Source: Halomonas sp. SpR8
Lineage (GTDB): Bacteria > Pseudomonadota > Gammaproteobacteria > Pseudomonadales > Halomonadaceae
Length of the DNA stretch: 64,000 bases
NCBI RefSeq assembly: GCF_031010195.1
Contig: NZ_JAUAMC010000010.1
Span: 62,001-126,000 of the forward strand
Direction: 5' to 3'
Shown: piece by piece, positions 33,436 through 42,582 of the stretch
How the letters are laid out: the number at the start of each line of letters is the position of its first letter
Position numbering within the stretch: position 1 is the stretch's first letter
Notes under the pieces: model-generated
What the model saw: the letters and a program-made list of their open reading frames with translations, nothing else
Told to the model about the DNA's origin: nothing
Database searches by the model: none
Program-made: the position numbers and the translations under genes

Positions 33436-36400
33436 TCAGCCGGTTTCTGGCCACATGGCCTCATTTAGCTCTTCCAATACATTATCCAACTGCTCCCCCA
33501 GCACTTTATCCAGCTGCTTTGCGCCCCCTTGGAAGGCGGGAAGCTGGTTGACCGTCTCACGGTCGAGAATGACTTCTTTGGTGAGTTGTTTGGCCAGTTT
33601 TCCCAGCCACTTACGTTGGTTGGGCGTCCAGTCATGTTGGGTGTAGAGGCGATCCATGGCGTCAGCCACGCGCTGTTCAAACGGCTTTAATGGCTCGCCC
33701 AGGGCGGCGCGGCGGATATGGCCGATGATGCTGGCGGCAATATCCTGATTGGTGTGGTTGCGCACGGCGCTTTGCAGGTTGGCTTCCGAGTAGCCGTGGT
33801 TATCCAGCAGCACTTTGACGTCTTTCAACTGTTGGCGGGTCAGGTCGCGGGGTTGGTTAACCACCACGGCTAAGGCAGCAGATTGGTTGATCTGCTCTTT
33901 GATAAATGCATTGAAGCTATCCAGGTAATCTTCGGGGCGTTTATGCACGCCGTAGCTCTGGCTGCGCTCGCGAATCTCATCGTCGTGGTCGGAAATCACT
34001 GGCATACGTTCACTACCCACCAAGTGCTTTACCTCGGCTAGCTGGTGTATCAAGCCGCTGTGCTGGCGAAGAAATGCGGATGCCTGCCTTGGCCCCAGCT
34101 TATGTAAATGCTCGTGGAGCTTGTTGGGCTCCACGCCCCACAGGCTATGTAGGTCATCAAGCTTTTGCTTTAGCGCGGGTTTGTTTTCTGCTTTTGTGTC
34201 GGCTTTGCGTAGTACACGCATGACTTTTTGACTGAGCTGGCTTAACACGACATCGGCTTGGCTTTCGCCCTGCTGTTCGCCGGGGCTATTCAGGGCGTTT
34301 TCCAGCTGGTGCTCATCGGTCAACTCATCGACTAGCTGTGCAAGGCTGATGTTGGGGTCTCGCACCAGCGGCTTCATGGTGTTGACCTCCGCCAGGGCGG
34401 CGTAGATATCCACCGGGTCGTAGATGGTGAATACGGTCTTGCCGATTTCATCGCAGCGGCGGGTGGCGCGGCCAATCATCTGTTCAAAAAGAATCCGCGA
34501 GCGCACCTGACGCATAAATACTAGATGGCAGATTTTTGGCACGTCGATACCGGTGGTGAGAAGATCCACGGTAATCGCAATATTGGGGTAGCGCTCGTTT
34601 TTATAGCGGCGGATCAGTTGGTCGATCTTGTCGCTTTTGCCGGTGATTTTAGCCACCGCGGCTTGGTGATAGCTGCCGTTATACAGCGCTTTGAAGGCGT
34701 CATCCAGCAGCCGTTTGACCATATCCGCATGGAGATCGGTGGCGCAGAAAATCAGCGTTTTTTCGTCGCCAAACGGGTCTAACTCTTCGGCCAACTGCTC
34801 GCAGATTACGCGATTAAAGTTTTCGTTGATGACCTGGCGATTGAAGGCGTCGACGTCGAAGCGCAGCTCGTCTTCTAGCTCGGTGGTATCCACTTCGCCG
34901 GTCTGGGTGTTGACCACCTCGATGGGCTTACCCTTCTCAAACTGGATGCCTTCTTGAGTCAGCAGGGTTTCATAGCGGATGGGCGGCTCGTGGTCGATCA
35001 GCCAGTCGTCCGCCACCGCTTCCCGGTAGGAGTAGGTGTACACCGGCTTACCAAAAATCTCGCTGGTGTGCTTGGCCGGGGTGGCGGTGAGCGCGATTTT
35101 GACCGCATCAAAGTAGTCGAGCACCCGACGGTAGCTGGAGAGGTACTGGCTGGCATCGCGGGTGGCCAGCTCGCCTTCGGTCATCTCCTGGTCGAGCGTG
35201 TAGCCGCGGTGGGCTTCGTCGATAATGATGCAGTCGAATTGATCAATCGGCGGCGGCGCATCGCTGGCAAAAATGCGCTTCACCATGGCCTGCACGGTGG
35301 CGACCTGCACGCGGGTTTCGGCTTCTGCCGCCATATCGCCCAGTTCGGCCACATTGTAGATTTTGCTTAGGGTTTGGTTCTGCTCTAACGGGGCTTCGTT
35401 GAAGGCATCAATGGCTTGATCGCCGAGAGCGGTACGATCGACCAGAAACAGAATGCGGTGAAAGCGTTCGGTTTTTAGAAACCGATACATAAGACCGATG
35501 ATAGTACGGGTTTTACCGGTACCCGTGGCCATGGCGAGCAGGGCCGCGCGGCTGCCGTGGGCCAGGGCGTGCTCGGTAGCCAGAATCGCCTTTTGCTGAT
35601 ACTCCCTAAGCCGTAGGTAACCGAAAGGCTCGTATTTGAGCAGCTTGTCAGCGTTTTCTCTATCGCGCTCCAGCAGGCTTAATAGGCCACCAGGGGTATG
35701 AAAGCGGGGCAGGGCGCGGCGAGTGTTGCTGGGTTCTCGTGTATCGCGAAACCAGGTGCCCGACTGTTCGGCTAGCTGGGGCAGATAGGGGCGGCCATTG
35801 CAGGAGTACACAAAGGGGACTTTAAAGTGGCCCTCTTCATCGGCGGGCCAGGCGATGGTGCGCCCGGCAAGCTCCCAGGCGCTCACCAGCGGTGGTTCAA
35901 CGCTTAGGCCTTTGCTGTAGCGCTCCGATTGATCAATCTTGCCCGCGACATTGGTGTTCTCTTTTTTTGCTTCGACCACGGCAATCGGCATTAAGCCGCA
36001 AAACAGCACGTAGTCTGCTCGTTCTTTTTGGCCATTGGTTTGTTGTGCGGGCTGAGTGGGCCATTCGGCAATGGCGCGGTAGGTACCTTTCTCGGGGCGG
36101 GCGCCTTTTTGATAGCTGATCTCTTGGCTGTCTGCTTCCCACCCCGCTTCATTGAGCTGCTGGTCAATCAGTATTCGTGTTAACTCTTCACTCAGCACTA
36201 ATGTGTCGCTGGCGGCTTTGGTTTTGTTGACTATCTGCTGGCGCTGCTGATTAACGCTGCTTTCACCTTTGGTGGTGAGCTGTGTTTGTAGAGCGCGAAT
36301 TTTGGCTTCGTAAGCCTGTTGCTGCTGGGTTAACGCTTGTTCGTGGCTTTGCGCCTGTTTGGCCAGGGCGCGGGTCTCCTCATCCATGGCCAACGCCAGC

Positions 36401-36966
36401 GCCTCATACTCCTGCTTCTCTTGCTCGACCAGTTGGCTAAGCTGCTGGCTACTGTCCAGCGCCTTGTTGGCGTGTTGAAGTTCATGGCGGAGCTTTTCGA
36501 TATCGGCCTGAAGCTGGCGAGACTGCGCGCTGGGATCAGCGGGTGGTACAAACGGGCCGGGGTTGAAGGTAGTGCCTGCCTTTCCAAACGAGCGGTGAAA
36601 CCAGATGGCCAGTGCGCGGGCCAGTTTTAGGCCATCCATCGCTTCTTTGTGGCGGGTGCGAAACTGGTGAGTCGCTTTATTACCTTCAATGCGCAGGGTG
36701 TGGAACAGCTCTTTTACCTGGGGTTCCAAGCGCAGCTCGCGGTTTAAGCGGTAGAGAAGGTCGGCTTGGCTGGTTTGGTTATCAAACTCTACCCCAGAGA
36801 GCGCCGCCATATGCTGGGCCAGCGCTTCTCCCAATTGGCGCAGCTTGATCAAGGTGGTGTTGGGATCGCTGACAAAGGCGTGTTCGGCGGCGGCGGTCAG
36901 TTCGACAAACAGCGCGTCATGCTCTGCTAAAAAGCCAAAGTTGCTGGGAGGATAGGGCGATGTCAT
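33436..36966 (-). CDS. hsdR: Type I restriction endonuclease subunit HsdR
   Basis: A 1176-residue motor/nuclease subunit of the EcoKI (type IA) class. The N-terminal DUF4145-like domain (DPNTTLIKLRQLGEALAQHM) is followed by a coiled coil (about residues 155-260, rich in Gln/Glu). The nuclease motif is PIAVVEAKKEN (PD-(D/E)xK type). The SF2 helicase has LAMATGTGKTRTIIGLMY, IIDEAHRGYTLDQE, LTATPAKHT and TTGIDVPKICHLVFMR. A C-terminal EcoEI-R-like region binds the methyltransferase. I choose the ATG at 36966, with GGAGAG about 9 nt upstream, over 36984. It is the first gene of the operon hsdR-ATPase-RloB-hsdM-hsdS-helicase. Confidence 0.94.
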   Translation of the reverse strand: MTSPYPPSNFGFLAEHDALFVELTAAAEHAFVSDPNTTLIKLRQLGEALAQHMAALSGVEFDNQTSQADLLYRLNRELRLEPQVKELFHTLRIEGNKATHQFRTRHKEAMDGLKLARALAIWFHRSFGKAGTTFNPGPFVPPADPSAQSRQLQADIEKLRHELQHANKALDSSQQLSQLVEQEKQEYEALALAMDEETRALAKQAQSHEQALTQQQQAYEAKIRALQTQLTTKGESSVNQQRQQIVNKTKAASDTLVLSEELTRILIDQQLNEAGWEADSQEISYQKGARPEKGTYRAIAEWPTQPAQQTNGQKERADYVLFCGLMPIAVVEAKKENTNVAGKIDQSERYSKGLSVEPPLVSAWELAGRTIAWPADEEGHFKVPFVYSCNGRPYLPQLAEQSGTWFRDTREPSNTRRALPRFHTPGGLLSLLERDRENADKLLKYEPFGYLRLREYQQKAILATEHALAHGSRAALLAMATGTGKTRTIIGLMYRFLKTERFHRILFLVDRTALGDQAIDAFNEAPLEQNQTLSKIYNVAELGDMAAEAETRVQVATVQAMVKRIFASDAPPPIDQFDCIIIDEAHRGYTLDQEMTEGELATRDASQYLSSYRRVLDYFDAVKIALTATPAKHTSEIFGKPVYTYSYREAVADDWLIDHEPPIRYETLLTQEGIQFEKGKPIEVVNTQTGEVDTTELEDELRFDVDAFNRQVINENFNRVICEQLAEELDPFGDEKTLIFCATDLHADMVKRLLDDAFKALYNGSYHQAAVAKITGKSDKIDQLIRRYKNERYPNIAITVDLLTTGIDVPKICHLVFMRQVRSRILFEQMIGRATRRCDEIGKTVFTIYDPVDIYAALAEVNTMKPLVRDPNISLAQLVDELTDEHQLENALNSPGEQQGESQADVVLSQLSQKVMRVLRKADTKAENKPALKQKLDDLHSLWGVEPNKLHEHLHKLGPRQASAFLRQHSGLIHQLAEVKHLVGSERMPVISDHDDEIRERSQSYGVHKRPEDYLDSFNAFIKEQINQSAALAVVVNQPRDLTRQQLKDVKVLLDNHGYSEANLQSAVRNHTNQDIAASIIGHIRRAALGEPLKPFEQRVADAMDRLYTQHDWTPNQRKWLGKLAKQLTKEVILDRETVNQLPAFQGGAKQLDKVLGEQLDNVLEELNEAMWPETG

Positions 36967-37265
36967 TACATTTACTCTCCACATCTTTGCAAATTGGCTA
37001 TTCCGCCGCTGTTATATATAAAACTCATACTAATAGAACAGAGGCTGAGTAGTTAAGTCTACTTTTGAGGGTTGGCAATATAGGGAGGCTGCAAACACTT
37101 TTGATAGCGGTGGTTCCATCTCAATTCGAGAGACACTGTCTCCCGAATTGAAAAGTGCTGGTAAAACTGCTGCATATTGCACAAATTGGTGACATTGAAT
37201 CCCTTTCCCAGCCTCTCGGTTGTTGCACTCGCTGCTGCTTACCTTTAACTGATTGAGGATGGCCC
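36967..37265. promoter_or_regulatory. Divergent control region with 31-bp palindrome
   Basis: This 299-bp AT-rich gap separates hsdR (leftward) and the histidine phosphatase gene (rightward). It contains a TATATA-type -10 candidate for hsdR around 37013-37018. Its main feature is a near-perfect 31-bp palindrome at 37121-37151: TCAATTCG-A-GAGACA-C-TGTCTC-C-CGAATTGA, 14 of 15 positions paired around base 37136. It lies about 155 bp upstream of hsdR and 115 bp upstream of the phosphatase gene and could be an operator, a cruciform or an old element end. Confidence 0.6.
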
Positions 37266-37841
37266 ATGCCCACCCTACGCCACATCACCTTAACCCTACT
37301 ACTTGCTGTGCTGAGCATGCTCCCCATCAGCACCCAGGCAAACGAAGCCACCTGGCAAGCACTTAAAGAAGGCGGCTTAGTAATTCTAATGCGCCACTCC
37401 CTGGCCCCTGGTATCGGCGACCCGCCGGGCTTTGAGCTTTCTGAGTGCGATACCCAGCGCAATCTTTCTGCTCAGGGTCGTTCCCAGGCGGAAGCCGCTG
37501 GTCGCGTGTTGCGTGAGCGGGCTATTCCTATTGCGGCGGTGTATTCGTCGCGCTGGTGTCGGGCGCTGGATACCGCCGAGCTGATGGCTTTGGGCAGTGT
37601 TGAACCTGCGCCGTGGCTGGACTCCTTCTTTCGTGGGTGGGGTGATCAGGCGTCAATCACTCAAACCGCCCAGGAACAGATCGCTACATGGCAGGGGCCG
37701 GGCAATTTACTGCTAGTTACCCATCAGGTGAATATCACCGCGCTGGTTAACAGCGGTGTGGGTTCCGGCGAGATGATTGTGGTGCGTCCCACGGATAATT
37801 CTTTTCAAGTCGTGGGGCGGTTAAACGTTAGCGGTGACTAA
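37266..37841 (+). CDS. Secreted histidine phosphatase family protein
   Basis: A 191-residue protein with a signal peptide (TLTLLLAVLSMLPISTQA) and a compact histidine-phosphatase domain. It has the phospho-acceptor motif LMRHSLAPG (RH present, third residue Ser instead of Gly), QRNLSAQGRSQAEAAG, SSRWCRALDTAELM and the second histidine in LLVTHQVNITALV. The probable site of action is the periplasm; the substrate is unknown. GAGGA precedes the ATG at 37266. It marks the change from defence genes to metabolic genes within the accessory segment. Confidence 0.87.
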   Translation: MPTLRHITLTLLLAVLSMLPISTQANEATWQALKEGGLVILMRHSLAPGIGDPPGFELSECDTQRNLSAQGRSQAEAAGRVLRERAIPIAAVYSSRWCRALDTAELMALGSVEPAPWLDSFFRGWGDQASITQTAQEQIATWQGPGNLLLVTHQVNITALVNSGVGSGEMIVVRPTDNSFQVVGRLNVSGD

Positions 37842-37902
37842 TTCGCTTGTTATCCACTTGAGCCGTTATAAAGAAAAAAGCGATATAGTTTAGGAGTTAT
37901 CA

Positions 37903-38943
37903 ATGAAAGCGGTTGTTTTTGAGCAGTTTTCCGCCCCGCCGAGTATCCAGCAGTTGCCCGATCCTACGCCCGAACCCCACGGCGTGGTGGTAAAAGTGAT
38001 GGCGACCGGAGTTTGCCGCAGCGATTGGCACGGCTGGGTAGGGCACGATACTGATATCCAGCTCCCTCATGTGCCGGGGCATGAGTTGGCAGGCGTTGTG
38101 GAAGCCGTGGGCAAAGATGTAAAGCAGTGGCGCATTGGCGATCGCGTCACGGTGCCGTTCGTGGGTGGTTGCGGCACTTGCCCTGAGTGCCACTCTGGCA
38201 ATCACCAGGTGTGCGATAGCCAGTTTCAGCCCGGCTTCACTCACTGGGGCTCATTTGCCGAGTATGTGAGTATTCACTACGCCGATGTGAATTTGGTCGC
38301 GCTGCCAGAGACACTCGACTTTGCGACGGCGGCGAGCTTGGGTTGCCGGTTCGTTACCTCTTTTCGGGCAGTGGTGGATCAGGGCAAAACAGCGGCAGGC
38401 CAGTGGGTGGCCGTCCACGGCTGCGGTGGGGTTGGGCTTTCTGCTGTAATGATTGCTAACGCCATCGGCGCCAACGTGGTGGTCATCGATATTTCGGAAG
38501 AGGCGCTTACTCTGGCTCGTCAATTGGGCGCTACGGCCACCGTGAATGCCGCTAAGGTCGCCAATGTGGTGGACGTGGTGGGGGAAATCACCCGGGGAGG
38601 TGCTCACGTGTCGCTGGATGCGCTAGGGCACCCGACGACCTGCTTTAACTCCATCAGCAACCTGCGTAAACGGGGCAAGCATATTCAGGTCGGGCTGATG
38701 TTGGCCGAGAACAGCACTCCGGCTATTCCCATGAGTAAGGTGATTGCCAACGAGCTTGAGATACTCGGCAGCCATGGCATGCAGGCCCACCGTTATGGCG
38801 CCATGCTGGCGATGATCCAGTCTGGAAAGCTGGCGCCTGAGCAGCTTATCGGCAAGCGGATCACTCTTGAGCAGTCGATTGATGCGCTGATGAGCATGGA
38901 TAAATTTGGAGGAGCGGGGGTGACGGTGGTGACGGAGTTCTAA
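37903..38943 (+). CDS. Zinc-dependent alcohol dehydrogenase (MDR family)
   Basis: A 346-residue cytosolic NAD(P)-dependent dehydrogenase. It has catalytic-zinc ligands in [11 protein letters not shown] and [10 protein letters not shown] and four structural-zinc cysteines in [17 protein letters not shown]. The Rossmann motif is [15 protein letters not shown], followed by VVVIDIS (acidic residue, suggesting NAD). The alcohol or aldehyde substrate cannot be inferred. TAGGAG lies 6 nt upstream of the ATG. It is preceded by the phosphatase gene (61 bp) and followed by pirin (117 bp), on the same strand. Confidence 0.92.
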   Translation: MKAVVFEQFSAPPSIQQLPDPTPEPHGVVVKVMATGVCRSDWHGWVGHDTDIQLPHVPGHELAGVVEAVGKDVKQWRIGDRVTVPFVGGCGTCPECHSGNHQVCDSQFQPGFTHWGSFAEYVSIHYADVNLVALPETLDFATAASLGCRFVTSFRAVVDQGKTAAGQWVAVHGCGGVGLSAVMIANAIGANVVVIDISEEALTLARQLGATATVNAAKVANVVDVVGEITRGGAHVSLDALGHPTTCFNSISNLRKRGKHIQVGLMLAENSTPAIPMSKVIANELEILGSHGMQAHRYGAMLAMIQSGKLAPEQLIGKRITLEQSIDALMSMDKFGGAGVTVVTEF

Positions 38944-39060
38944 ATAGGGGATAGCTGCGATGGCACGTAACAATTTCCTGCAATGAAACGGGGCAAATTA
39001 TTCGCTCTTCATCCGCCGCTGCAGGTTTTACGCTGTACGGTATTGATAAGGAGTACGTTT

Positions 39061-39936
39061 ATGTCATCAGACACTACCCAATCCGTGCGCCGCGTCATCG
39101 CCCAGCACCCGGCCAAGCGCGATGATATTGGTGATTTGATCACCCGGCGGCCGCTGCCGGGGCCTGGTTTGGATCAGCTTGACCCGTTTCTGTTTTTGAA
39201 CCATCACGGCCCGCAGACCTATCCGGCCAACAACCGTGGCCTGCCGTTTGGCCCGCACCCGCACCGCGGCTTTGAAACGGTGACGTTTATCCTGGAAGGG
39301 TCGCTTGCCCACGCTGATAGCGCTAGCCATCAAAGCGTCATCCACAAAGGGGGCGTGCAGTGGATGACCGCGGGCAGCGGCATTGTGCATGCGGAAATTT
39401 CGCCGCCGGAGTTTCTGCGCGACGGTGGCCCACTGGAGATTCTGCAGCTATGGGTTAATCTACCGGCGCGTTTGAAGATGAGCGAGCCGTGCTACGTTGG
39501 GCTGCAGCAGGAATCAATTCCCGCCATTGCGCTGCCGGGCGGCGGTGAGCTGAACCTGATTGCTGGGCAGTGGCAGGGTGGCACTGGCCCTATTGACACG
39601 CTGACGGGGATATTTATGTCAACGCTGCGGCTGCCTGCCGGATCGCGGGAGCAGTTACCGGTAGCGCCTGGGCGACAGGTATTTCTCTACGTGGTGGAGG
39701 GAAACGTTGAGATAGGCGGCGAACCCGTTCAGCCGCACCATTTGATCGAAGTAGACCGCGAAGGCGGGCGCCTAGAAATCGAAGCCAGCAGCGATACACG
39801 TCTGCTGTTTGGTCATGGCGATGTCATCGACGAACCCGTCTACTCCCATGGCCCCTTTGTGATGAACACCCGCGAAGAGATTGTCCAGGCGGTTGATGAC
39901 TACCAGAATGGCAAATTTGGCGGGCTCGACGGCTAA
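39061..39936 (+). CDS. Pirin family protein
   Basis: A 291-residue bicupin. The N-terminal cupin has metal ligands in PFGPHPHRGFETVTFILEG and VQWMTAGSGIVHAE, the usual His-His-His-Glu set of pirins. The C-terminal cupin has GRQVFLYVVEGNVEIGG. Bacterial pirins have been linked to quercetinase activity or redox regulation; no function is proved for this one. The ATG at 39061 is chosen because AAGGAG precedes it; an in-frame ATG at 38983 would add 26 unrelated residues. The last residues are followed by a short direct repeat. Confidence 0.92.
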   Translation: MSSDTTQSVRRVIAQHPAKRDDIGDLITRRPLPGPGLDQLDPFLFLNHHGPQTYPANNRGLPFGPHPHRGFETVTFILEGSLAHADSASHQSVIHKGGVQWMTAGSGIVHAEISPPEFLRDGGPLEILQLWVNLPARLKMSEPCYVGLQQESIPAIALPGGGELNLIAGQWQGGTGPIDTLTGIFMSTLRLPAGSREQLPVAPGRQVFLYVVEGNVEIGGEPVQPHHLIEVDREGGRLEIEASSDTRLLFGHGDVIDEPVYSHGPFVMNTREEIVQAVDDYQNGKFGGLDG

Positions 39937-39941
39937 GATTA

Positions 39942-39972
39942 TTTAAAGACAGGGGCTGTTTAAAGACAGGGG
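39942..39972. repeat. 14-bp direct repeat after pirin gene
   Basis: TTTAAAGACAGGGG occurs at 39942-39955 and 39959-39972, spaced by CTG (17-bp unit). It lies in the 55-bp gap between convergent pirin and glycosylase genes, most likely a slippage duplication. Confidence 0.85.
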
Positions 39973-39991
39973 TATTGGGTAAAGAGAGTCG

Positions 39992-40618
39992 CTATAACGG
40001 CTCGCCGCGGTAGTAGTGCCACAGAAACAGCGAACCCACGCTGCGCCAGGGCGCCCAGTGTTCGACTAGCTGGCGGGCTTGCTTGGGCGTGGGTTTGTCA
40101 TCCATACCCTTAAGGCGGCCAAGCGCTACTCGCAGGGCAAGATCATCGGCGGGGAAAATGTCTGGGCGCTTCAGCGAGAACATCAGATAGATCTCGGCGC
40201 TCCAGCGGCCAAACCCACGCAGCTGGGTAATCGCGGCAATCGCCTCGTCGTCGCTTAGCTGCTCAAGCCCATCGGCGCTAAAGGTGCCCGCCAGTTCCGC
40301 TTCTGCTAGCCCCTTGGCGTACTCGATCTTGCGCCAGGAGAGCCCAGCATCGCGCAGCGCTTGGCCCTCTACCTCCATAACTGCTTTGGCATGTAGTTCA
40401 GGCAGCAGCGTATTGACGCGCGCCATAATGGCACGGGCGGCTTCGGTGGAGAGTTGCTGGCTAACGATGGTACTGAAAAATGTCGCAAAACCCTGGTCGC
40501 GCTGGCGTGGGGCAGGCGCGCCTACCAATGGATAGGCGCGGGCGATATCGGGGTCTGCCTTGGCGAGTGCCGCCATGGCATGCTCGATCATGTCAAAGGA
40601 CGCGTTATCAGATGTCAT
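39992..40618 (-). CDS. DNA-3-methyladenine glycosylase (AlkA/HhH-GPD family)
   Basis: A 208-residue base-excision enzyme of the HhH-GPD superfamily. STIVSQQLSTEAARAIMARV is the common early helix. The helix-hairpin-helix is LRGFGRWSAEIYLMF, and the catalytic Asp is in FPADDLALRVALGRL. It excises alkylated bases such as 3-methyladenine (family knowledge). No iron-sulfur cluster cysteines are present, which separates it from MutY/Nth. It is divergent from hipA; the 151 bp between them contain several inverted repeats. Confidence 0.88.
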   Translation of the reverse strand: MTSDNASFDMIEHAMAALAKADPDIARAYPLVGAPAPRQRDQGFATFFSTIVSQQLSTEAARAIMARVNTLLPELHAKAVMEVEGQALRDAGLSWRKIEYAKGLAEAELAGTFSADGLEQLSDDEAIAAITQLRGFGRWSAEIYLMFSLKRPDIFPADDLALRVALGRLKGMDDKPTPKQARQLVEHWAPWRSVGSLFLWHYYRGEPL

Positions 40619-40650
40619 GACGGCTCCTGGCTAAAAATGAGTGTTTTGTT

Positions 40651-40756
40651 GCTCATTAATTGAGCTTTTAGCTATTTTTGAGTATTAAAATGCACATTAC
40701 TGTGCTTCGGGCTATACTATTGAGCATTAAGCTGCTCAGTTATTAACTGCTCAATT
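40651..40756. promoter_or_regulatory. Array of inverted repeats, probable HipB operators, with hipA promoter
   Basis: Four dyads lie in about 100 bp upstream of hipA: GCTCATTAATTGAGC (40651-40665), GCACATTACTGTGC (40692-40705), GAGCATTAAGCTGCTC (40722-40737) and AGTTATTAACT (40738-40748) flanked by GCTC copies. They share TTAA/TTAC centres and GCTC/GAGC arms. A TATACT -10 candidate at 40713-40718 lies between the second and third, so a bound repressor would cover the promoter. This fits autoregulation by the XRE partner of HipA. Confidence 0.6.
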
Positions 40757-40769
40757 AAGGTGGTCCACG

Positions 40770-42113
40770 TTGCTAACCATCCAGGCATTTCATCATGGCC
40801 AGTGGCACGATGCCGCCGAGCTGGTGATTGAACACCCAGAGCAGGGCCGGTGCGGGCCTGCGCGTTTGGGCTATATCACCGATTATGCCCTTGAATGGCT
40901 GGATCGCGATGATGAGCATACTTGCAGCATGCGTTTGCCCATTGAGCTAATGAATACCCATCAGTCGAAACGCTGGTTCGCTTTTTTAGACGATATCATG
41001 CCTGCCGGGGCCAGCCGTCGTTACTGGGTCACGCAGTTGGGGGTAGCGGCGCTTACTGAGGCTGAACAAGATTACGCCCTATTGGCTAAAGGGACGATTG
41101 CTCCGGTGGGTAATTTACGTATTAAAGAAGCGCTTCCCGAGCGTCCAGCAGGCAGCACGCTAGAGCAGCAGCGCTTTGCCTTACGTGATGTTGCGGATCG
41201 GGATAGCGATTTTCTGGCTTATGCGCAGCAAATGGGCGCCGCTGGAGGCGGTGCGACCGGCGCTGGCGGTGAAGCGCCTAAGCTACTGCTACGCTGTTCG
41301 CCAGACGATCAGGTCTGGATTGATACCTATCAGGATGATGCGGCGAATACCGATCAGCACTATCTGGTGAAATTTCCTCGCGGCCAGCGCACCGAGCTTG
41401 ATAACAACATACTCCGCGCGGAGTACCATTTCTATCACGAGTTAGCGTCAATGGGCGTCGCGACCATCGACACGCAAGAAATGCGGTTAATAGAAGGCGA
41501 GCGTTATCCATCGCTGTGGTTGCCCCGCTTTGATGTTGATTACCACGAAGGGAAGCGAACGCTGCATGGGTTGGAGTCGGTTTATTCCGCGATGGAGTGT
41601 CAGCCAGGAAGCTTCTTAAACCATTTTGATGTGATTGAGGCATTGGTTGGACTGTTGAGCCAGCAATACCGCGTTCGCGAGTTAGGAGGTCATTTTGATA
41701 CGGCGCGTTTCGTGAGCGAGTGGGTGAAACGCGATCTGCTTAATGTCGCTTTTGCTAATAGCGATAACCATGGCCGCAATACGGCACTGTTGAAAACGCC
41801 TCAAGGAATCTGGCTGGCGCCAGTCTACGATTTTGCGCCCATGAAAGCTGACCCAGAAGGCATTATTCGTACCACCACTTGGGGCTCGCCGTTTGAAGAG
41901 AGCCCTGAATACAACTGGTTAGCCATTGCGGAGAACTTAAATGCCTATGTGCCAGTCGAGCAGTTGATGGCAGAGCTAAAAGCGCTGGGGAGTCAGTTAG
42001 TTGGGTTAAAAGAGCGGCTAGCGGCCCGGGGCGTACCAGAAACGTTATTAGCTTCAAAAGCAGTAGGGTTTGATTATCTAGACGCTAAGCTGCGTCGCTG
42101 GGGGCTGGTATGA
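40770..42113 (+). CDS. hipA: HipA family serine/threonine kinase toxin
   Basis: A 447-residue HipA kinase. The N-terminal subdomain is followed by GGEAPKLLLR (nucleotide loop region), YLVKFPRGQ (conserved Lys), the catalytic segment NVAFANSDNHGRNTALL and the metal site LAPVYDFAPMK. HipA of E. coli phosphorylates glutamyl-tRNA synthetase and induces persistence; the target here is unknown. The start is a TTG at 40770 with AAGGTGG well placed and no in-frame ATG nearby; such a weak start would keep toxin levels low. The antitoxin gene follows with a 4-bp overlap, the reverse of the E. coli hipBA order. Confidence 0.87.
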   Translation: MLTIQAFHHGQWHDAAELVIEHPEQGRCGPARLGYITDYALEWLDRDDEHTCSMRLPIELMNTHQSKRWFAFLDDIMPAGASRRYWVTQLGVAALTEAEQDYALLAKGTIAPVGNLRIKEALPERPAGSTLEQQRFALRDVADRDSDFLAYAQQMGAAGGGATGAGGEAPKLLLRCSPDDQVWIDTYQDDAANTDQHYLVKFPRGQRTELDNNILRAEYHFYHELASMGVATIDTQEMRLIEGERYPSLWLPRFDVDYHEGKRTLHGLESVYSAMECQPGSFLNHFDVIEALVGLLSQQYRVRELGGHFDTARFVSEWVKRDLLNVAFANSDNHGRNTALLKTPQGIWLAPVYDFAPMKADPEGIIRTTTWGSPFEESPEYNWLAIAENLNAYVPVEQLMAELKALGSQLVGLKERLAARGVPETLLASKAVGFDYLDAKLRRWGLV

Positions 42114-42430
42114 AACGCAAAGAACTCTCTAGCATTGAGCGCGAGGCGTTACTGATGGAATTATTGACCCAGCTATTGCGTGAGGAGATCAGCTCAGGGC
42201 AGGTGCTGCGTCAACTACGCCGCGAGGTGCTGGGAATGTCGCAGACACAGTATGCTGAGCTGGTGAGTATTAGTCGCCGCTCCTTGTCTGATCTGGAAGC
42301 CGATAAATCCAGTTCTACAGTGGCTCTACTAAACCAAGTATTCCGCCCGTTGGGACTGCAGATGGGGTTAGTGCCGCGTAACCGTGAGCTACGTGAGCGT
42401 TTGCTTTCAGTCGATCCCCCTAGCGCCTGA
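42110..42430 (+). CDS. hipB: XRE-family antitoxin (HipB-like)
   Basis: A 106-residue DNA-binding protein with a helix-turn-helix (LGMSQTQYAELVSISRRSLSDLEADK). An N-terminal extension of about 40 residues (MKRKELSSIEREALLMELLT) is longer than in E. coli HipB. It overlaps the hipA stop as ATGA, so translation of antitoxin depends on that of toxin. It probably binds the dyads upstream of hipA and neutralises HipA. The symbol reflects context and size rather than close similarity. No terminator is evident in the following 150 bp. Confidence 0.8.
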   Translation: MKRKELSSIEREALLMELLTQLLREEISSGQVLRQLRREVLGMSQTQYAELVSISRRSLSDLEADKSSSTVALLNQVFRPLGLQMGLVPRNRELRERLLSVDPPSA

Positions 42431-42582
42431 ACGCCTTTACCCCAACATTACCTATTCAGCCCAACGTAACGATTGAGTTCGCCCGCTAACTTTTTAAACG
42501 CGGCGTGTTTCTACTTTCGTCTAATCCTGCGATCATTTGCGCCATCGTGATACCAACAGGGCGGTATCCCAAGGAGATAAGC

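Noticed and set aside
25401..36966. BREX, DISARM, Dnd or Druantia system
   Set aside because: No PglZ, BrxC, DrmA/B, DndC/D or related markers; the methyltransferase, S and R subunits are clearly type I.
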